A DNA stretch of 64,000 nt, taken from assembly GCA_017163975.1 (NCBI GenBank), contig JAFFSR010000091.1, positions 368,431-432,430 of the forward strand, given 5' to 3'. Below the pieces are notes generated by a model that saw only the letters and a list, made by a program, of their open reading frames with translations, was not told where the DNA came from and searched no databases. Positions 22,226-32,863 of the stretch are shown one piece after another. Position 1 is the stretch's first letter. Each line of letters begins with the position of its first letter. This DNA is from Anastatus disparis. Taxonomy: Eukaryota > Arthropoda > Insecta > Hymenoptera > Eupelmidae. The translations under genes and the position numbers were made by a program.

Positions 22226-24178
22226 ATGCCTTTTCGTCTGTTCTCTAGCTCCTGCTGGTCCAGCTTGCTAGAAGACATGTCTTCCCATAGCGGTTGGGTC
22301 AGAACACAGGATGTCTCCGCAGAGATCCTCCGTCTACATGAGAGTCTTCTCAATGCCATTGTGGCAACACCAGAAGGCTCTCCCACGAGACACCATCTTC
22401 GTATGGCGGAGCTCTATCTCTCGGAGTTCAAAGAAGAATATCTGCGAACCCTAACCGAGACCATGAACGCCGCTGTTCGTGCCTCCCTACGCACTTACCC
22501 GTGCACTCCACCTACCTATGATCGTCGCCTTCCTATCTTGTTCATAGGCGGTCAGCATGTATGTACCCTATTAGTTTACAATTTACACAAGGTTTCAAAG
22601 AAGGTTTTGGGCGACATGCTGATCGCGCGTGGACAGAGGGACTTTAAGATCAACGCGATCTTTGTCAGGGGTTCGAGGTGTAGTGCACGGGTGACCTGCG
22701 ATAACCTAGCGTCATCAACTAAAATGCAGTGCGACGCCCTTTTAAATAAACCTTTTTTTGAAAAGGAACGTGGGGGCAAGGTGTGCAGGAGATACGTAAA
22801 GGTATGTCCAGCTAGGAAATTTTCGACAACCACCGACTCGCAATCGGTGGTACAGGTCCCTCAGGACCCTACTTCTGCCTGCCTTGCAGCCCTACGACTT
22901 GATCCTATTGTTAAATGCATTATTAAGTACTTGGACAATGACTCCAAGTTGGCACTGGTCACTGCATTTGAAGGATGGCGCGAGGTCCATTATAAAATCG
23001 GCCACCTGCACTTTGATTCGGGTAGCGGGCGATACCGGACGGAGAATGGATGGCAAAGAATGCTTAAAGATGCGCAACAATTTTATTTTTCAAGTATCAC
23101 CATCCGCGAGTGGTGGCCCATAGATGTGTCCGAGCTCCAAAAATTGTTGGATATTAATTTAGTTAACCCGTCGGGTCGGGAGGAGCGAACACATCTAACG
23201 GGCGTTGATTTGCGCGGCGTTGTGGTAACGCCTACGGCACTGGAGATGCTGTCCCGATTCTCCACTATTGAAGGATTGATTATTGGAAAAACTACCGGGT
23301 TTTTCGAGAATCGGGTCAGCCTTGAAGGTGTCAAGCATCTTGCCGTCCATGATAACCCGATGGTTCGTCTTGCTTGGGAGAAGAAGCGCGAGGAGGATAA
23401 CTCCGACGAGCGCATTTGGATCCCATGGCTCAACCGCCAGGCTACTTGTATGCTCACTTCTTTAAGGTTTGTACAATGTCCACAGTTGCGTCTGAAATTT
23501 TTAATCGAGTTTCTCAAGGACAATGATAAAATTTCTGAGCTTAGCCTGGTGGATTGTTCCAACATCGACCCAATGTTGCAGATGTGGCAGCTCCCTGTAT
23601 GGGTGTTCACTGAGCTTAACTCCTTGAGCACCTTCCGCATGGAGTATAACACCACGACCGCCGAACCGCTGGACTTTATTCACCAACCAGACCTCCATAC
23701 TCTTCCTTCTTTAATGGAGTTGAGCCTTAAAGGCAGTAGATTCACCGAGCAGTACTTGCAAAAGTTTTTAAATCATGCTCCAGCGCTTCGTGTGGTCGAT
23801 TACACGGGTTTGGACATTCCCCAGCGAAGATTAGATTTCTCGGGTCTTCAACATCTGACCACGCTGAGACTGCCTTACCATCGTGGCATTGAGGACACCC
23901 TGGAGTCTCTTTCTTCCCTCCAAGTACGTGACGTCACCATTACCAACACCTTGGGGAAGAATAACAAAGGTAACAGAGCGTTTAGCCCACGCTTCATTAT
24001 GGACGTCATCACCAGGGTGCCTTCATTCAACTTCTTAGCGCTCAACTGCAAGATCTGCATGCGTGACACCATGCGTAGGCAGCTTATTAACCTCGGCGCC
24101 TACGTCACACAGAAGAACCCCATAACATCTGGGTCTTCACACTATGAGCGTTTCGAAGTTTGGGTCTTTTACAACTAG
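22226..24178 (+). CDS. F-box/leucine-rich-repeat-like protein carried in the env position
   Basis: A 650-codon uninterrupted ORF starting 15 bases after the integrase stop and in the same frame. It lacks a signal peptide and membrane segments, so it is not a conventional Env. Residues about 225-260 (LDPIVKCIIKYLD, then GWREV) fit the F-box pattern: a proline after the first Leu, a YLD helix end and the Trp-Arg near the C-end. From about 340 to 640 there are repeated LxxLxLxxC/N segments (ELSLVDCSNI, MELSLKGSRF, TLRLPYHRG, FLALNCKIC), as in FBXL proteins. F-box proteins link Skp1-cullin ubiquitin ligases to targets; that role here is inference. Residues 1-220 are not recognised and contain a Cys-rich stretch. 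It is the only ORF of the element without damage. Translation probably needs a spliced or subgenomic RNA, because stops separate it from integrase. Alternative: a diverged accessory ORF whose F-box resemblance is fortuitous. Confidence 0.7.
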   Translation: MPFRLFSSSCWSSLLEDMSSHSGWVRTQDVSAEILRLHESLLNAIVATPEGSPTRHHLRMAELYLSEFKEEYLRTLTETMNAAVRASLRTYPCTPPTYDRRLPILFIGGQHVCTLLVYNLHKVSKKVLGDMLIARGQRDFKINAIFVRGSRCSARVTCDNLASSTKMQCDALLNKPFFEKERGGKVCRRYVKVCPARKFSTTTDSQSVVQVPQDPTSACLAALRLDPIVKCIIKYLDNDSKLALVTAFEGWREVHYKIGHLHFDSGSGRYRTENGWQRMLKDAQQFYFSSITIREWWPIDVSELQKLLDINLVNPSGREERTHLTGVDLRGVVVTPTALEMLSRFSTIEGLIIGKTTGFFENRVSLEGVKHLAVHDNPMVRLAWEKKREEDNSDERIWIPWLNRQATCMLTSLRFVQCPQLRLKFLIEFLKDNDKISELSLVDCSNIDPMLQMWQLPVWVFTELNSLSTFRMEYNTTTAEPLDFIHQPDLHTLPSLMELSLKGSRFTEQYLQKFLNHAPALRVVDYTGLDIPQRRLDFSGLQHLTTLRLPYHRGIEDTLESLSSLQVRDVTITNTLGKNNKGNRAFSPRFIMDVITRVPSFNFLALNCKICMRDTMRRQLINLGAYVTQKNPITSGSSHYERFEVWVFYN

Positions 24179-25452
24179 ACCACAGCGGTCCAAACCCACG
24201 TACCCTTTACTAACACCTTTGTAATTGTGCAATAGTTAATTAACCGGTTTATTTTTCTTATTTCACTTCACTTTTCATATTTTTTTGTACTCTGTTCATT
24301 CCTTTTTTCTATTTTTTATTTTATACAGAGTCACATTCTTGCAATAAATTGCGTTCTAGTCAACGCATTACCCTTAAAGTAGAGCAAAGTAAACTCACGT
24401 TTATAATAATTTCTTTTTTAAAACAGTCAAGTGCACTACTTAAAATCTTAATTACTTAATCATAATATGCACTCTGCATTTTGCATTTTGTACACTCAAC
24501 TCTTACTTTTGATTCATGCAACTTAGCATACGCCAAATAAGCAATTTGTATTATAATAAATTGATGCTACTTAACCTAATAAGTAATAATTATCTTGACA
24601 AACTAAAAAATTGCAATGCATCAACCACTCTTGTCAACAAATTATAATTTAGTGAGTTGTACACACACACAAGCATAATCTGTAACTTTATAGTGCATTT
24701 GACTGCAATAACTAATGCACAAAAAAATTCTGCAATATGTAAATCTTTTGTAATATTTCACAGCGAATCTAATGTAGTACATAACTGCGCTCATACTTGA
24801 AAGTAAAGCACTATAAGTGCATAATATGTAAATATACTCAAGTACCTTAATGCAATCCGCAACAAGCACTAAACTTGTTCCGTGCGTACCATTTTTTGCG
24901 TAAAGCGCAATTGTATAAAAAGTTCCTATTTCACTGCACCTTTCAGTGAATTAATCAATAATAGCGATAAATAGCTAACAAACATTAACAGTTTTTACTG
25001 CAATAAAGCATTTTTTGCGAATCCTTTAAGGAAAAATCTCATGTAAATCCTAAAGGATCTATAAACTAAAAAATTAATAGTATTAACAGTTTTCACTGTA
25101 ACAAAAACTTCTAGTCAAAGAAACCATAAATAAATCTTAAAAGATTGTTAAACAATTGTAATTGTTATGTACTTTAAATAACTATGCTGTGATAATAACT
25201 GCGATATTCATAATGTTATTGCGATCTTTTATATATTCATTTTTTATGAAATCTTAATGTCTAATGCGATTTTTTTTAATTATTATTATGCGATTTAATT
25301 CATATTGTTATTTCTTATTAAAGACTGATTTCAATTGTCATAGAGAGTATTGACTCTAAATTTTAACGAAAAGACTGAATGTAAACTTATCTGTGATATG
25401 CGCCTTTTTGCGCTCTTATAAATAAATAAAGTATCCTTAACAAAATTTAATT
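24179..25452 (+). other. AT-rich non-coding region of the LTR element
   Basis: About 1.27 kb between the third ORF and the polypurine tract, with AATAAA signals at about 24340 and 25419. No ORF with a recognisable product. Confidence 0.6.
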
Positions 25453-25467
25453 GTTGGGGGGGAGTGA
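25453..25467 (+). other. Polypurine tract
   Basis: GTTGGGGGGGAGTGA directly precedes the 3' LTR; the run of G and the purine stretch are as expected for plus-strand priming. Confidence 0.85.
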
Positions 25468-25752
25468 TGTGGGGACACCCACCTGTCTCTGTATGCGAGC
25501 GGCGCTGTAAGCGCACCAACACACATGTAAGTGTGTACATGAAAACGCCTCTGCGCAGGCTCAACTTAGTCGAGGAAGAAGCAGCTCAACGACTGCTTCT
25601 CTGTACCTCAGTCTTGTTCCGCCAGCCACTGCGCTTAGTCGCTTTGGCTACCTAATAAAGTCACACTCAACTTATATAGTATCTGACTTATTTTCCAGAT
25701 CCCGATCTCCTTCTGCATTATATATATATTCATTGCCACACAAGGCATTACA
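25468..25752 (+). repeat. 3' LTR
   Basis: 285 bp, same ends and sequence as the 5' LTR as far as I can see; followed by the CATA duplication. Confidence 0.95.
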
Positions 25753-25787
25753 CATACATGTGTATCACTACTTGAATAGCCCCCCTG

Positions 25788-26455
25788 ATTACTAAAGAGT
25801 TAGGTAGCTAGTCATAAAAAGTTAAATGAAGAGTCAAACTGAGAATTATTGTCTGTAGTTTGTCTATAATAAATAACGCCGAAAGAAAATAAATTTAAGT
25901 TGATAAAAGCGAAATAAATTCCTAACAATGCTGTGTGCGCTTTGATAAAAAATATTTAAAATTTTACTCGTCTTAAAATCGACAATGTTTATGAAATTTA
26001 TTTTCAAGGTCTTGTTTACTTCGCGTTACTTTTCGAGCAATGAACGTGTTTTGGTAAACGCGCACACGAGGTTGACCTCGCATCACTTTATTCAACTATT
26101 TTTCAAAATTTTTTAAGTCCAAAATTTTGAAAAATAGTCCTCAATCGATTAAAAATCATTTGCAATACCTAAAAAACGAATAAAATTGTCACATGAGATT
26201 TTGGCATGAGAAATCACTTGATTTCTTACCTGAAATTTTTTAGTAGGGCATTCAATAGTGGGGTATGGACATTCTATGCTATATTTGAATGTCACTGATG
26301 AAATAAGAGAGTAAGAATATTCGGTAACGGTATAGAATTTTTATATTTTCTCTGCGCATACGAACTAGCATGCAGTATTGGGATGATTTTTCTTTGCTAC
26401 GATAAACCGACTCTTCGCAATTAATTTTCTTGTGTTTGGTTATGAACATGCTTTA
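25788..26455. other. Upstream flank with a decayed CAGGG-type arm
   Basis: 26040-26245 contains CACGAGGTTGACCTCG, a core-like palindrome seen in other foldbacks, and an arm ending TTTTTTAGTAGGG. The rest shows nothing recognisable. Confidence 0.4.
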
Positions 26456-26638
26456 GGCTCGAATTTATAGTCGACACTCAACACTCAAGCACTCAGTTCT
26501 CAACCCTCAGATCTTGAAGTTTCATTGTTCCGTATTCTTAATAAACATGAGTCTACGTTTATAGGGAACACGGAACAATGAAACTTTAAGATCTGAGGGT
26601 TGAGAACTAAGTGCTGAGTGTTGACTATAAATCGAGCC
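26456..26638. repeat. 183-bp foldback
   Basis: 26456-26534 (GGCTCGAATTTATAGTC ... GAAACTT position order) is the inverse of 26568-26638, with a loop of about 33 bp. Both arms contain CACTCAGTTCTCAACCCTC or its inverse. Lies about 350 bp upstream of the host exon. Confidence 0.85.
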
Positions 26639-26990
26639 ATAATATGGTAGTACTGCGTTTAGAATAAATGAATCGTTATATTGTGGAATCCCCATAATAG
26701 CTTCATTATGAGCAGCATGTGAAACCTGAAGCTAACAAAATTTTAAATGGATCCGAATAATATTATTTCACCTTCATTTGTCATTCAGGTTGTCACTGGT
26801 TTTGCATAAAATTTTAGTTATAGAAATGTTGTATATTCATACAATATATAATTATTTTTATCGCTTTTTGCATAAATAATTGATTCTATTACTATTTAGA
26901 TAACCACTGTCGTTTCTATCACCAAATTACTAAATTGTATAACGATTCTTGTAATTGAATATTGACATAAAATAATTTTCAAATTTTATA

Positions 26991-27103
26991 ATGGGAGGAA
27001 AATGGTCCAGTATGGATCCATCAGAAATTGAAGTTCCTGAATTAGAAAGATTGTTTAGTATAGATCCTTATTTGAAACCTTATGAAAATGAAATAAAAAA
27101 AAG
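26991..27103 (+). CDS. GBE1: First coding exon of 1,4-alpha-glucan (glycogen) branching enzyme, partial gene
   Basis: From the ATG at 26991 the frame reads 37 codons and two bases to AG|GT at 27103-27105. It contains VPELERLFSIDPYLKPYE followed by a basic IKKR end. This is the N-terminal signature of animal glycogen branching enzymes (VPEL-x-RLL-x-IDPYLKPY, then RRRY). The enzyme transfers alpha-1,4 glucan chains to alpha-1,6 positions during glycogen synthesis in the cytosol; the catalytic domains would be in later exons. A second ATG at 27012 is in frame and may be the start in some relatives. Without splicing the frame would end at 27111-27113. I found no further exon in the window, so this is either the start of a gene with a very long first intron or an isolated exon fragment. 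The region 26639-26990 would be promoter and 5' UTR; no clear TATA box was identified. Confidence 0.72.
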
Positions 27104-27920
27104 GTACAATAAATAAAACTTGATATTTCACTAATTTTAAGAAATAAAATACAATAAAACAAGTTATGAAAAGGATAATATTTTAATTTATATAAAGTCT
27201 AGTGCTAATTTTATTTTTTAAATATTTATGTGAACAAGCAAACTGAAACTGTTGGAATTTCTTTAATAAAATCTTTAATAAAATTTACAAATAACAGGAT
27301 ATGTGTTATTTGTAAATTTTATTCTCTAGGTGAAGGAATAAAACCAATTTAAAAATTATTAATAATGAAACATTTATAATATAGTTTAATCTTTCTAAAA
27401 TCAGTTGAGAAACGAAAAACATTGTGAAAATAGCAATACTCTCATGTCAAATTTTTAAAATTAATTTCTAGTATTTTGAACACTGTTTGTTGAAATTATT
27501 AAATTGTTTGGTATATAACTAAATGTTTTAACAGTGTCTTATTTTTGTTTCTTACAGCTTTATTTTTTTTAGATCAATATATATTTTGGAAATATCTATA
27601 TTAAATAATCTTGTCTGCATTCTCTGCATTATATTTATAATAGATTTGTTGTCACTGCATGAAGTAATTATTCAATGAATCATATTTTTATTTATTAATT
27701 TGGAATTATATTTAATGTATTAAGTACACTGTAATAATAATTACTGAAAAATTTAATGTAATCTAAATATTCATTCATTTTATACTGCATCAAAGACTAA
27801 GTGACATCTCTTGATATGATAATTGTGTCAACATCAATGTCTATTTTTGTATAAGTCTCATTAGACTTATAATTCTAACAAATCATGGACATGCAGAATA
27901 AAAGTGAAGAGCCTAGCCTG
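27104..27920 (+). other. Presumed start of GBE1 intron 1, unique AT-rich DNA
   Basis: Begins with the donor GTACAA. Contains a short direct/inverted pair around 27280-27330 (AATTTACAAATAACA). No further exon recognised. Confidence 0.45.
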
Positions 27921-27921
27921 T

Positions 27922-28102
27922 AGAGCGATTCAAGCGCGCATTCATATATATGTATGCTTTCATACACGTGTATGAGAATCATAGATATGAAAAATATGTT
28001 TAGAGGCACGTTTGGAAGCAATTTTTAGAGAAAATCATATATATGATTCTCATATACGTGTATGAAACCATGCATACATATAAATGCGCGCTTGAATCGC
28101 TC
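27922..28102. mobile_element. GAGCGATTCAAGCGCGC MITE (about 180 bp)
   Basis: Terminal inverted repeats GAGCGATTCAAGCGCGCATT with internal ATATATGTATG and ACACGTGTATGAGAATCAT arms. The outer end resembles that of the AGGGGCTATTCAAG MITE. No clear target duplication. Confidence 0.75.
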
Positions 28103-28456
28103 CACTGGTAAAAGGAATCAAGTGACAAATCACGTAATTTTGCAGGTCATTTATCATGTGAAAACATCATGTAACAATTTTTTTTTGTTTCTACACGTTT
28201 CTAACCATGCTTAGTCAATTTAGAACAATTTTTGGAAATTTTTGAACTTAGAAATTATTTCTTAAAATTAGTCAAAATTTTTTCCAAGACCAAATTATTA
28301 GAAAAATTTTCTTAGTACAAAATTTTCAAATACTGTTCTGAAATGACCAAGCATGGTTTGAAACATGTAAAAACGAAAAAAATCATTACATGAGGTTTTG
28401 GCATGATAAATCACCTGAGAACTCGGGTGATTTATCACCTGATTTTTTTTAACAGG
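28103..28456. mobile_element. ATCACCTGA foldback MITE, copy 1
   Basis: Begins with a decayed CCACTGGTAAAAGG and ends CACCTGATTTTTTTTAACAGGG. Arms contain AAATCACCTGA/TCAGGTGATTT, CATCATGTAACAATTTTT and ACACGTTTCTAACCATGCTTAG with their inverses. A better copy is at 30344-30716. Confidence 0.75.
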
Positions 28457-29547
28457 GTAAAATATAATAAGTTATAAAACTTGATTCAATATCTTTTGTC
28501 TTGCAATTAATATTTAATAATCAATTTCATCAAATGCCTTAGCTAATCATTAAAGCATCATGTTTTCTCTAACTTTGGTTGATATAAATTCTAAGTATAT
28601 GGAAAACATCAAATCTATTACAATTCATCTATTTTCTAGAAAATCAATTGTTCATTTGAAAAAATACAGTATAGTTTCAATAAAACAAATCTTATTGTAA
28701 TTTATTGTTTTAGAAATTGTTGCAATTTTGATTTAAGCTATATAGATGCCTGTAATTGAATTTATAAGTTTTGTATCTTGTTTTGTGTTATTGAAATTAC
28801 ATCTGTAATTTACAAGTTTGAAGTATGCATTGTTACAATGCCATGAAATCATTTTAAGAAAATGCTTAAGAAGCATAAATGTCTTATATTAATTTTTACA
28901 TGAAAAATTGTAATATGAAATAATAAATCTATCGTTATTGATACAAAACATTTGCAGAAAAAAAAATTTATAATTTACTCATACAAATCGAATATTGGCC
29001 CAATAATTATAGGACATGTATGGGACCTTTCTACAAACATCCTCTATCAGATAAAAAACAGTTTTTTCGAATCGGTTTAGAAATAACGGAGTTATAAGGT
29101 AACAGACATGAAAAAAAAAATTCAATCGAATTGAGAACCTTCTCCTTTTTGAACTTGGTTAAAAATAATTCAATAAATATACAATTGAAAATAAAAAGCT
29201 TGATAACTGCATTATACCTACTTAAAACTTGCTATAATAAATATTTTGAGATATTTCCAAAGTTTTTTTTTATTTATTGAATTGATTATTAATGACTTTT
29301 TTTATAAAAAATGGAAAAATCATTTGATTTTAATTCTATTAAAAATTTATAAAAATAAATTTAATAACAACCTATGTTAGAAAAGTTCATATGGAATTTC
29401 TTGTGAGAATCTCAGATGGAAATCCTTATAGTTCAATAATGGTAGGAATCACAATAATATAAGAATTTTTTCTCTATATATGAGTTAAATAACACATTTT
29501 GAATACAAATTATTTTAATGAACAAATTTAATAAATAAGTTTAAAAA
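28457..29547. other. AT-rich stretch, no feature recognised
   Basis: Nothing supported. 28975-29130 is less AT-rich (GGCCCAATAATTATAGGAC) but carries no ORF. Confidence 0.4.
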
Positions 29548-30343
29548 ATAACCTTTTACCAATCAGATGAGCTAAAAAATTTACATATTGTGATTTTCAA
29601 AAATTTAATTACATTCTATATATTTTATTTATAAGAAAAATGATTCTATTAAATTTTTACTTTGGTTCAATAGTTTTGAATCAAAAATTCATTAAAACAT
29701 TAATAAAAAAAAATTTAGAGCTCTAAAATTTATTTTTTCTATTTCGGGAGTCAATTGGAACTTATTCCCTCAATTCTATCAATTTATATTTTCTAACTGT
29801 GTCAGTGAACATGAAATATCTCATATACATATATACAAGTGTATCATTTTATTAAAAATTCATTAAATGTAATTAAAGAATATTTGACAAAAATTTATTT
29901 CAAATAGAATTCAAAAATTTAAAGATAAATTCTAAAACGTTCTAAATTTGTGTGTAACTTTTTTGAAACAATTTTCAAATAGTTACCATTCTCTCACATT
30001 AAGAAATACACAACTGTGTTTGCGAATAAATTGTCCGTTTTGAAAATAATAAACAAAATTCATATAACGGGTTTATATGGAAACATTTTGTAATTATGAT
30101 AGCTTTCAAATCAATAACATCAAATGATTTTTCATTCCATAAATATGTTAATGGATAACAAATTTATGAATTTTTCTGCTATGAGTATTTACAAAGCTAG
30201 TAAATTTTTTATTGATATTCTTTAATTGCCTGGACTAGGGAAATATTTAGCGTTTGTTACTATAAATTTAGCTTTTTCTATATTTTGTTCTCTGAAAATT
30301 GATCACAAAGTTTGAGCAAAATCCGTGATCCAAAGATATGATA

Positions 30344-30716
30344 CCCTGGTGAAAAAAATCAGGTGACAAATCACCTGATTTATCAGGTGATTTATCATGC
30401 CAAAACATCATGTAACGATTTTTTTGGTTTTTACACGTTTCAAACCATACTTATTCAATTCAGAACAGTTTTTAAAAATTTTTGAAAATTTTGAACTTAG
30501 AAAATTTTTTAGATAATTTGGTCTTAGAAAAAATTTTGACTAATTTTACAAAAAAATTTCTAAGTTCAAAAATGTCAAAAATTTTCAAAAAATGTTTTGA
30601 ATCGACTAAGCATTGTTTGAAACGTGTAAAAACCAAAAAAATCGTTACATGATGTTTTGGCATGATAAATCACCTGATAAATCAGGTGATTTATCACCTG
30701 ATTTTTTTCAACAGGG
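30344..30716. mobile_element. ATCACCTGA foldback MITE, copy 2 (373 bp)
   Basis: Starts CCCTGGTGAAAAAAATCAGG and ends with the inverse CAACAGGG. ATA lies on both sides. A near-complete palindrome with a short AT-rich centre; no coding capacity apart from a chance 63-codon ORF on the minus strand. Confidence 0.8.
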
Positions 30717-31020
30717 ATACTCTCCTAGTAAGTTTATTTAAAAATTAAATCTATGCACAAGTATATGAGATATTACTTTCATGGAATAATCCTATACAAT
30801 TATTAAGAAAAAAAATTATATTGTCATGTAATTAATTTAAAGATATGTATGAATTACTGTTTAGTTAAATGAATGACATTGATCATTCAATTAAAAATAT
30901 AGGTTATTATACAGTGCTAAATATTTATTTCATTTGAAAAGATATAATTTATTTATAATTTTAATAAAATATCATTAATTTAGAGACATAAGTTTTAATT
31001 TAAAATCATTGTTACCTTAA

Positions 31021-31449
31021 GAGGCGGTCAGAACCAAATCGGTGACTTAGATCGGTGCTTGTAATAAATGCTTATAGTAATTTATTCATTTATTAATATG
31101 GTAAAAATATAGTCATTTCCTCTAGTCATGTATATAAAGAATAATTTAAAATAGTTAAAGCCACAAAAATATACAAAATATTGTTATAAAGCGAAAAATG
31201 CCACCTAACAATCGACACGACAGTTTTTTGCATGCGGTATATGTCAAGTCAGTTTGATATTTGTTGTAAATGCTTATAATAATTTATTTACTTATTCATA
31301 TGGTAAAAATATAGTCATTTCCTCTAGTCATGTATATGAAGAATAATTTGAAATAGTTTAAGCCATAAAAATATACAAAATATTATCGTAAAGCGAAAAA
31401 TGCCGACTTGATATATACCGCAAGTCACCGATTTGCTTCCGACCGCCTC
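31021..31449. mobile_element. 429-bp TTAA-flanked MITE with two internal direct repeats
   Basis: Terminal inverted repeats GAGGCGGTCAGAACC / GGTTCTGACCGCCTC-like (right copy reads GCTTCCGACCGCCTC), TTAA at 31017-31020 and 31450-31453. Inside, about 145 bp starting AATGCTTATARTAATTTATT occurs twice in the same direction (31060-31205, 31264-31404). Its ends resemble GAGGAGGTC of the 381-bp MITE. Confidence 0.75.
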
Positions 31450-31758
31450 TTAAATTTAAAAAAATAAATTTATAATTGCATTCATGAAATAAAGTTTTAA
31501 TAAAATATTTGTTTGAAATTAGAAAAGAATTCTTACATAATTTTATAAAGTATAATTCAAAACAAAAATAAAAATTCATAAATTTGTTATCCATTAGCAT
31601 ATTTATCGAATGAAAAATCATTTGATGTTATTGATTTGAAAGCTGTCATAATTACAAAATGTTTCCATATAAACCCACTATATGAATTTTGTTTATTATT
31701 TTTGAAACGGACAATTTATTCACAAAAACAGTTATATATTTTTAAATGTGAGAGAATG

Positions 31759-32863
31759 CCCCGTCAAAAACGTTTAGCTAAAAAAATTAGCTAAAAATAT
31801 AGCTAAAAATGCAGCTAAAAATACAGCTATATTTAGCTGGAATATAGCTATATTTATCTGGATTTTTTAGGTAAAAATCCAGTTATTTTTTAGGTAAAAA
31901 TCCAGTTAATATTTTGAGTCTCTTGTAACAGCGGAAAATATAACTGTATTTTCAGCTGTATTTTTAGCTGTATTTTCAACTGTATTTTTAGCTAATTTTT
32001 TGAGCTAATCGTTTTTGATGAGGCGAACAATAGCTGATAATATAGCTAAATTTTCAGCTATATTTTTAGCTGTATTTTTAGCTTAAATTATTTTATAATT
32101 TCACGGAATAATAACTCGTTAGTTATTTTCCTGTAAAAGAAAGTTCAAAAATGAGGTAAACCTCGTAGTGTCGGCTCTCCGAAGATCGAAGAGCTACATT
32201 TTGGCACAAAGTATCTTGCTCTTTTATACCTATGGCCTCAAAATTTCTTAATGGAATCGTAAAATTTAGAGATCCGCCACCTAGCGACGTGAAGTGAACT
32301 TACCTGTCTTTAATTATTGATTAATGCTACGTCGCAAGGTGGCGTTTCTCTAAATTTTACGATTCCATCGACAAATTTTAAGGACACAGGTATAAAAGAG
32401 CAAGATACTTTCTGCCAAAACGCAGAAGCTCTTCGATCTTCGGAGAGCTGACACTAAGAGGTTCACCTCATTTTTGGAACTTTCTTTTACAGGAAAATAA
32501 CTAACGAGTTATTATTCCGTGAAATTATAAAATAATTTAAGCTAAAAATACAGCTAAAAATAAACTGAAAATTTAGCTATATTATCAGCTATTGTTATCC
32601 TCGTCGAAAACGATTAGCTCAAAAAATTAGCTAAAAATACAGTTAAAAATACAGCTAAAAATACAGCTGAAAATACAGTTATATTTTCCGCTGTTACAAG
32701 AGACTCAAAATATTAACTGGATTTTTACCTAAAAAATAACTGGATTTTTACCTAAAAAATCCAGATTAATATAGCTATATTCCAGCTAAATATAGCTGTA
32801 TTTTTAGCTGTATTTTTAGCTATATTTTTAGTTAATTTTTTTAGCTAAACGTTTTTGACGGGG
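31759..32863. mobile_element. CCCCGTCAAAAACG-ended foldback element, complete (1,105 bp)
   Basis: Starts CCCCGTCAAAAACGTTTAGC, ends with the inverse, with TG on both sides (31757-31758, 32864-32865). The opposite arm of the host inverted repeat has one TG there. Outer arms: AGCTAAAAATACAG repeats. From about 32090 to 32530 a distinct palindromic core contains GAGGTAAACCTCG, TCTCCGAAGATCGAAGAGC, GATCCGCCACCTAGCGACG and their inverses. No ORF. Reference copy for interpreting 1-2593. Confidence 0.88.

Larger units (their letters stand above)
15356..25752 (+). mobile_element. Ty3/gypsy LTR retrotransposon with a cellular-type third ORF
   Basis: A 10,397-bp element bounded by two 285-bp LTRs that read identically by eye, with CATA repeated on both sides (15352-15355 and 25753-25756). 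Order is LTR, primer site, 1.8 kb leader, Gag capsid fused to RT-RNase H, integrase, a 650-codon F-box/LRR-like ORF, 1.3 kb AT-rich non-coding DNA, polypurine tract, LTR. RT before integrase, the RT/RNase H sequence and the GPY motif after integrase point to Ty3/gypsy, resembling the Mag lineage. Identical LTRs indicate a recent insertion, yet gag-pol is broken in three places, so the copy was probably moved by proteins supplied by a relative. Confidence 0.93.
15270..25784. mobile_element. AGGGGCTATTCAAG MITE, copy 2, split by an LTR retrotransposon
   Basis: Left part 15270-15355 begins AGGGGATATTCAAG; right part 25753-25784 ends CTTGAATAGCCCCC. CTG precedes and follows (15267-15269, 25785-25787). 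Together the two parts make a short MITE like 13963-14090, interrupted at CATA by the retrotransposon at 15356-25752. Confidence 0.8.

Noticed and set aside
22226..24178. Env glycoprotein of an errantivirus-like element
   Set aside because: No signal peptide, transmembrane segment or furin site; the sequence looks like an F-box/LRR protein instead.
28970..29130. Second exon of the branching enzyme
   Set aside because: Less AT-rich, but no frame gives branching-enzyme sequence and stops occur in all frames.
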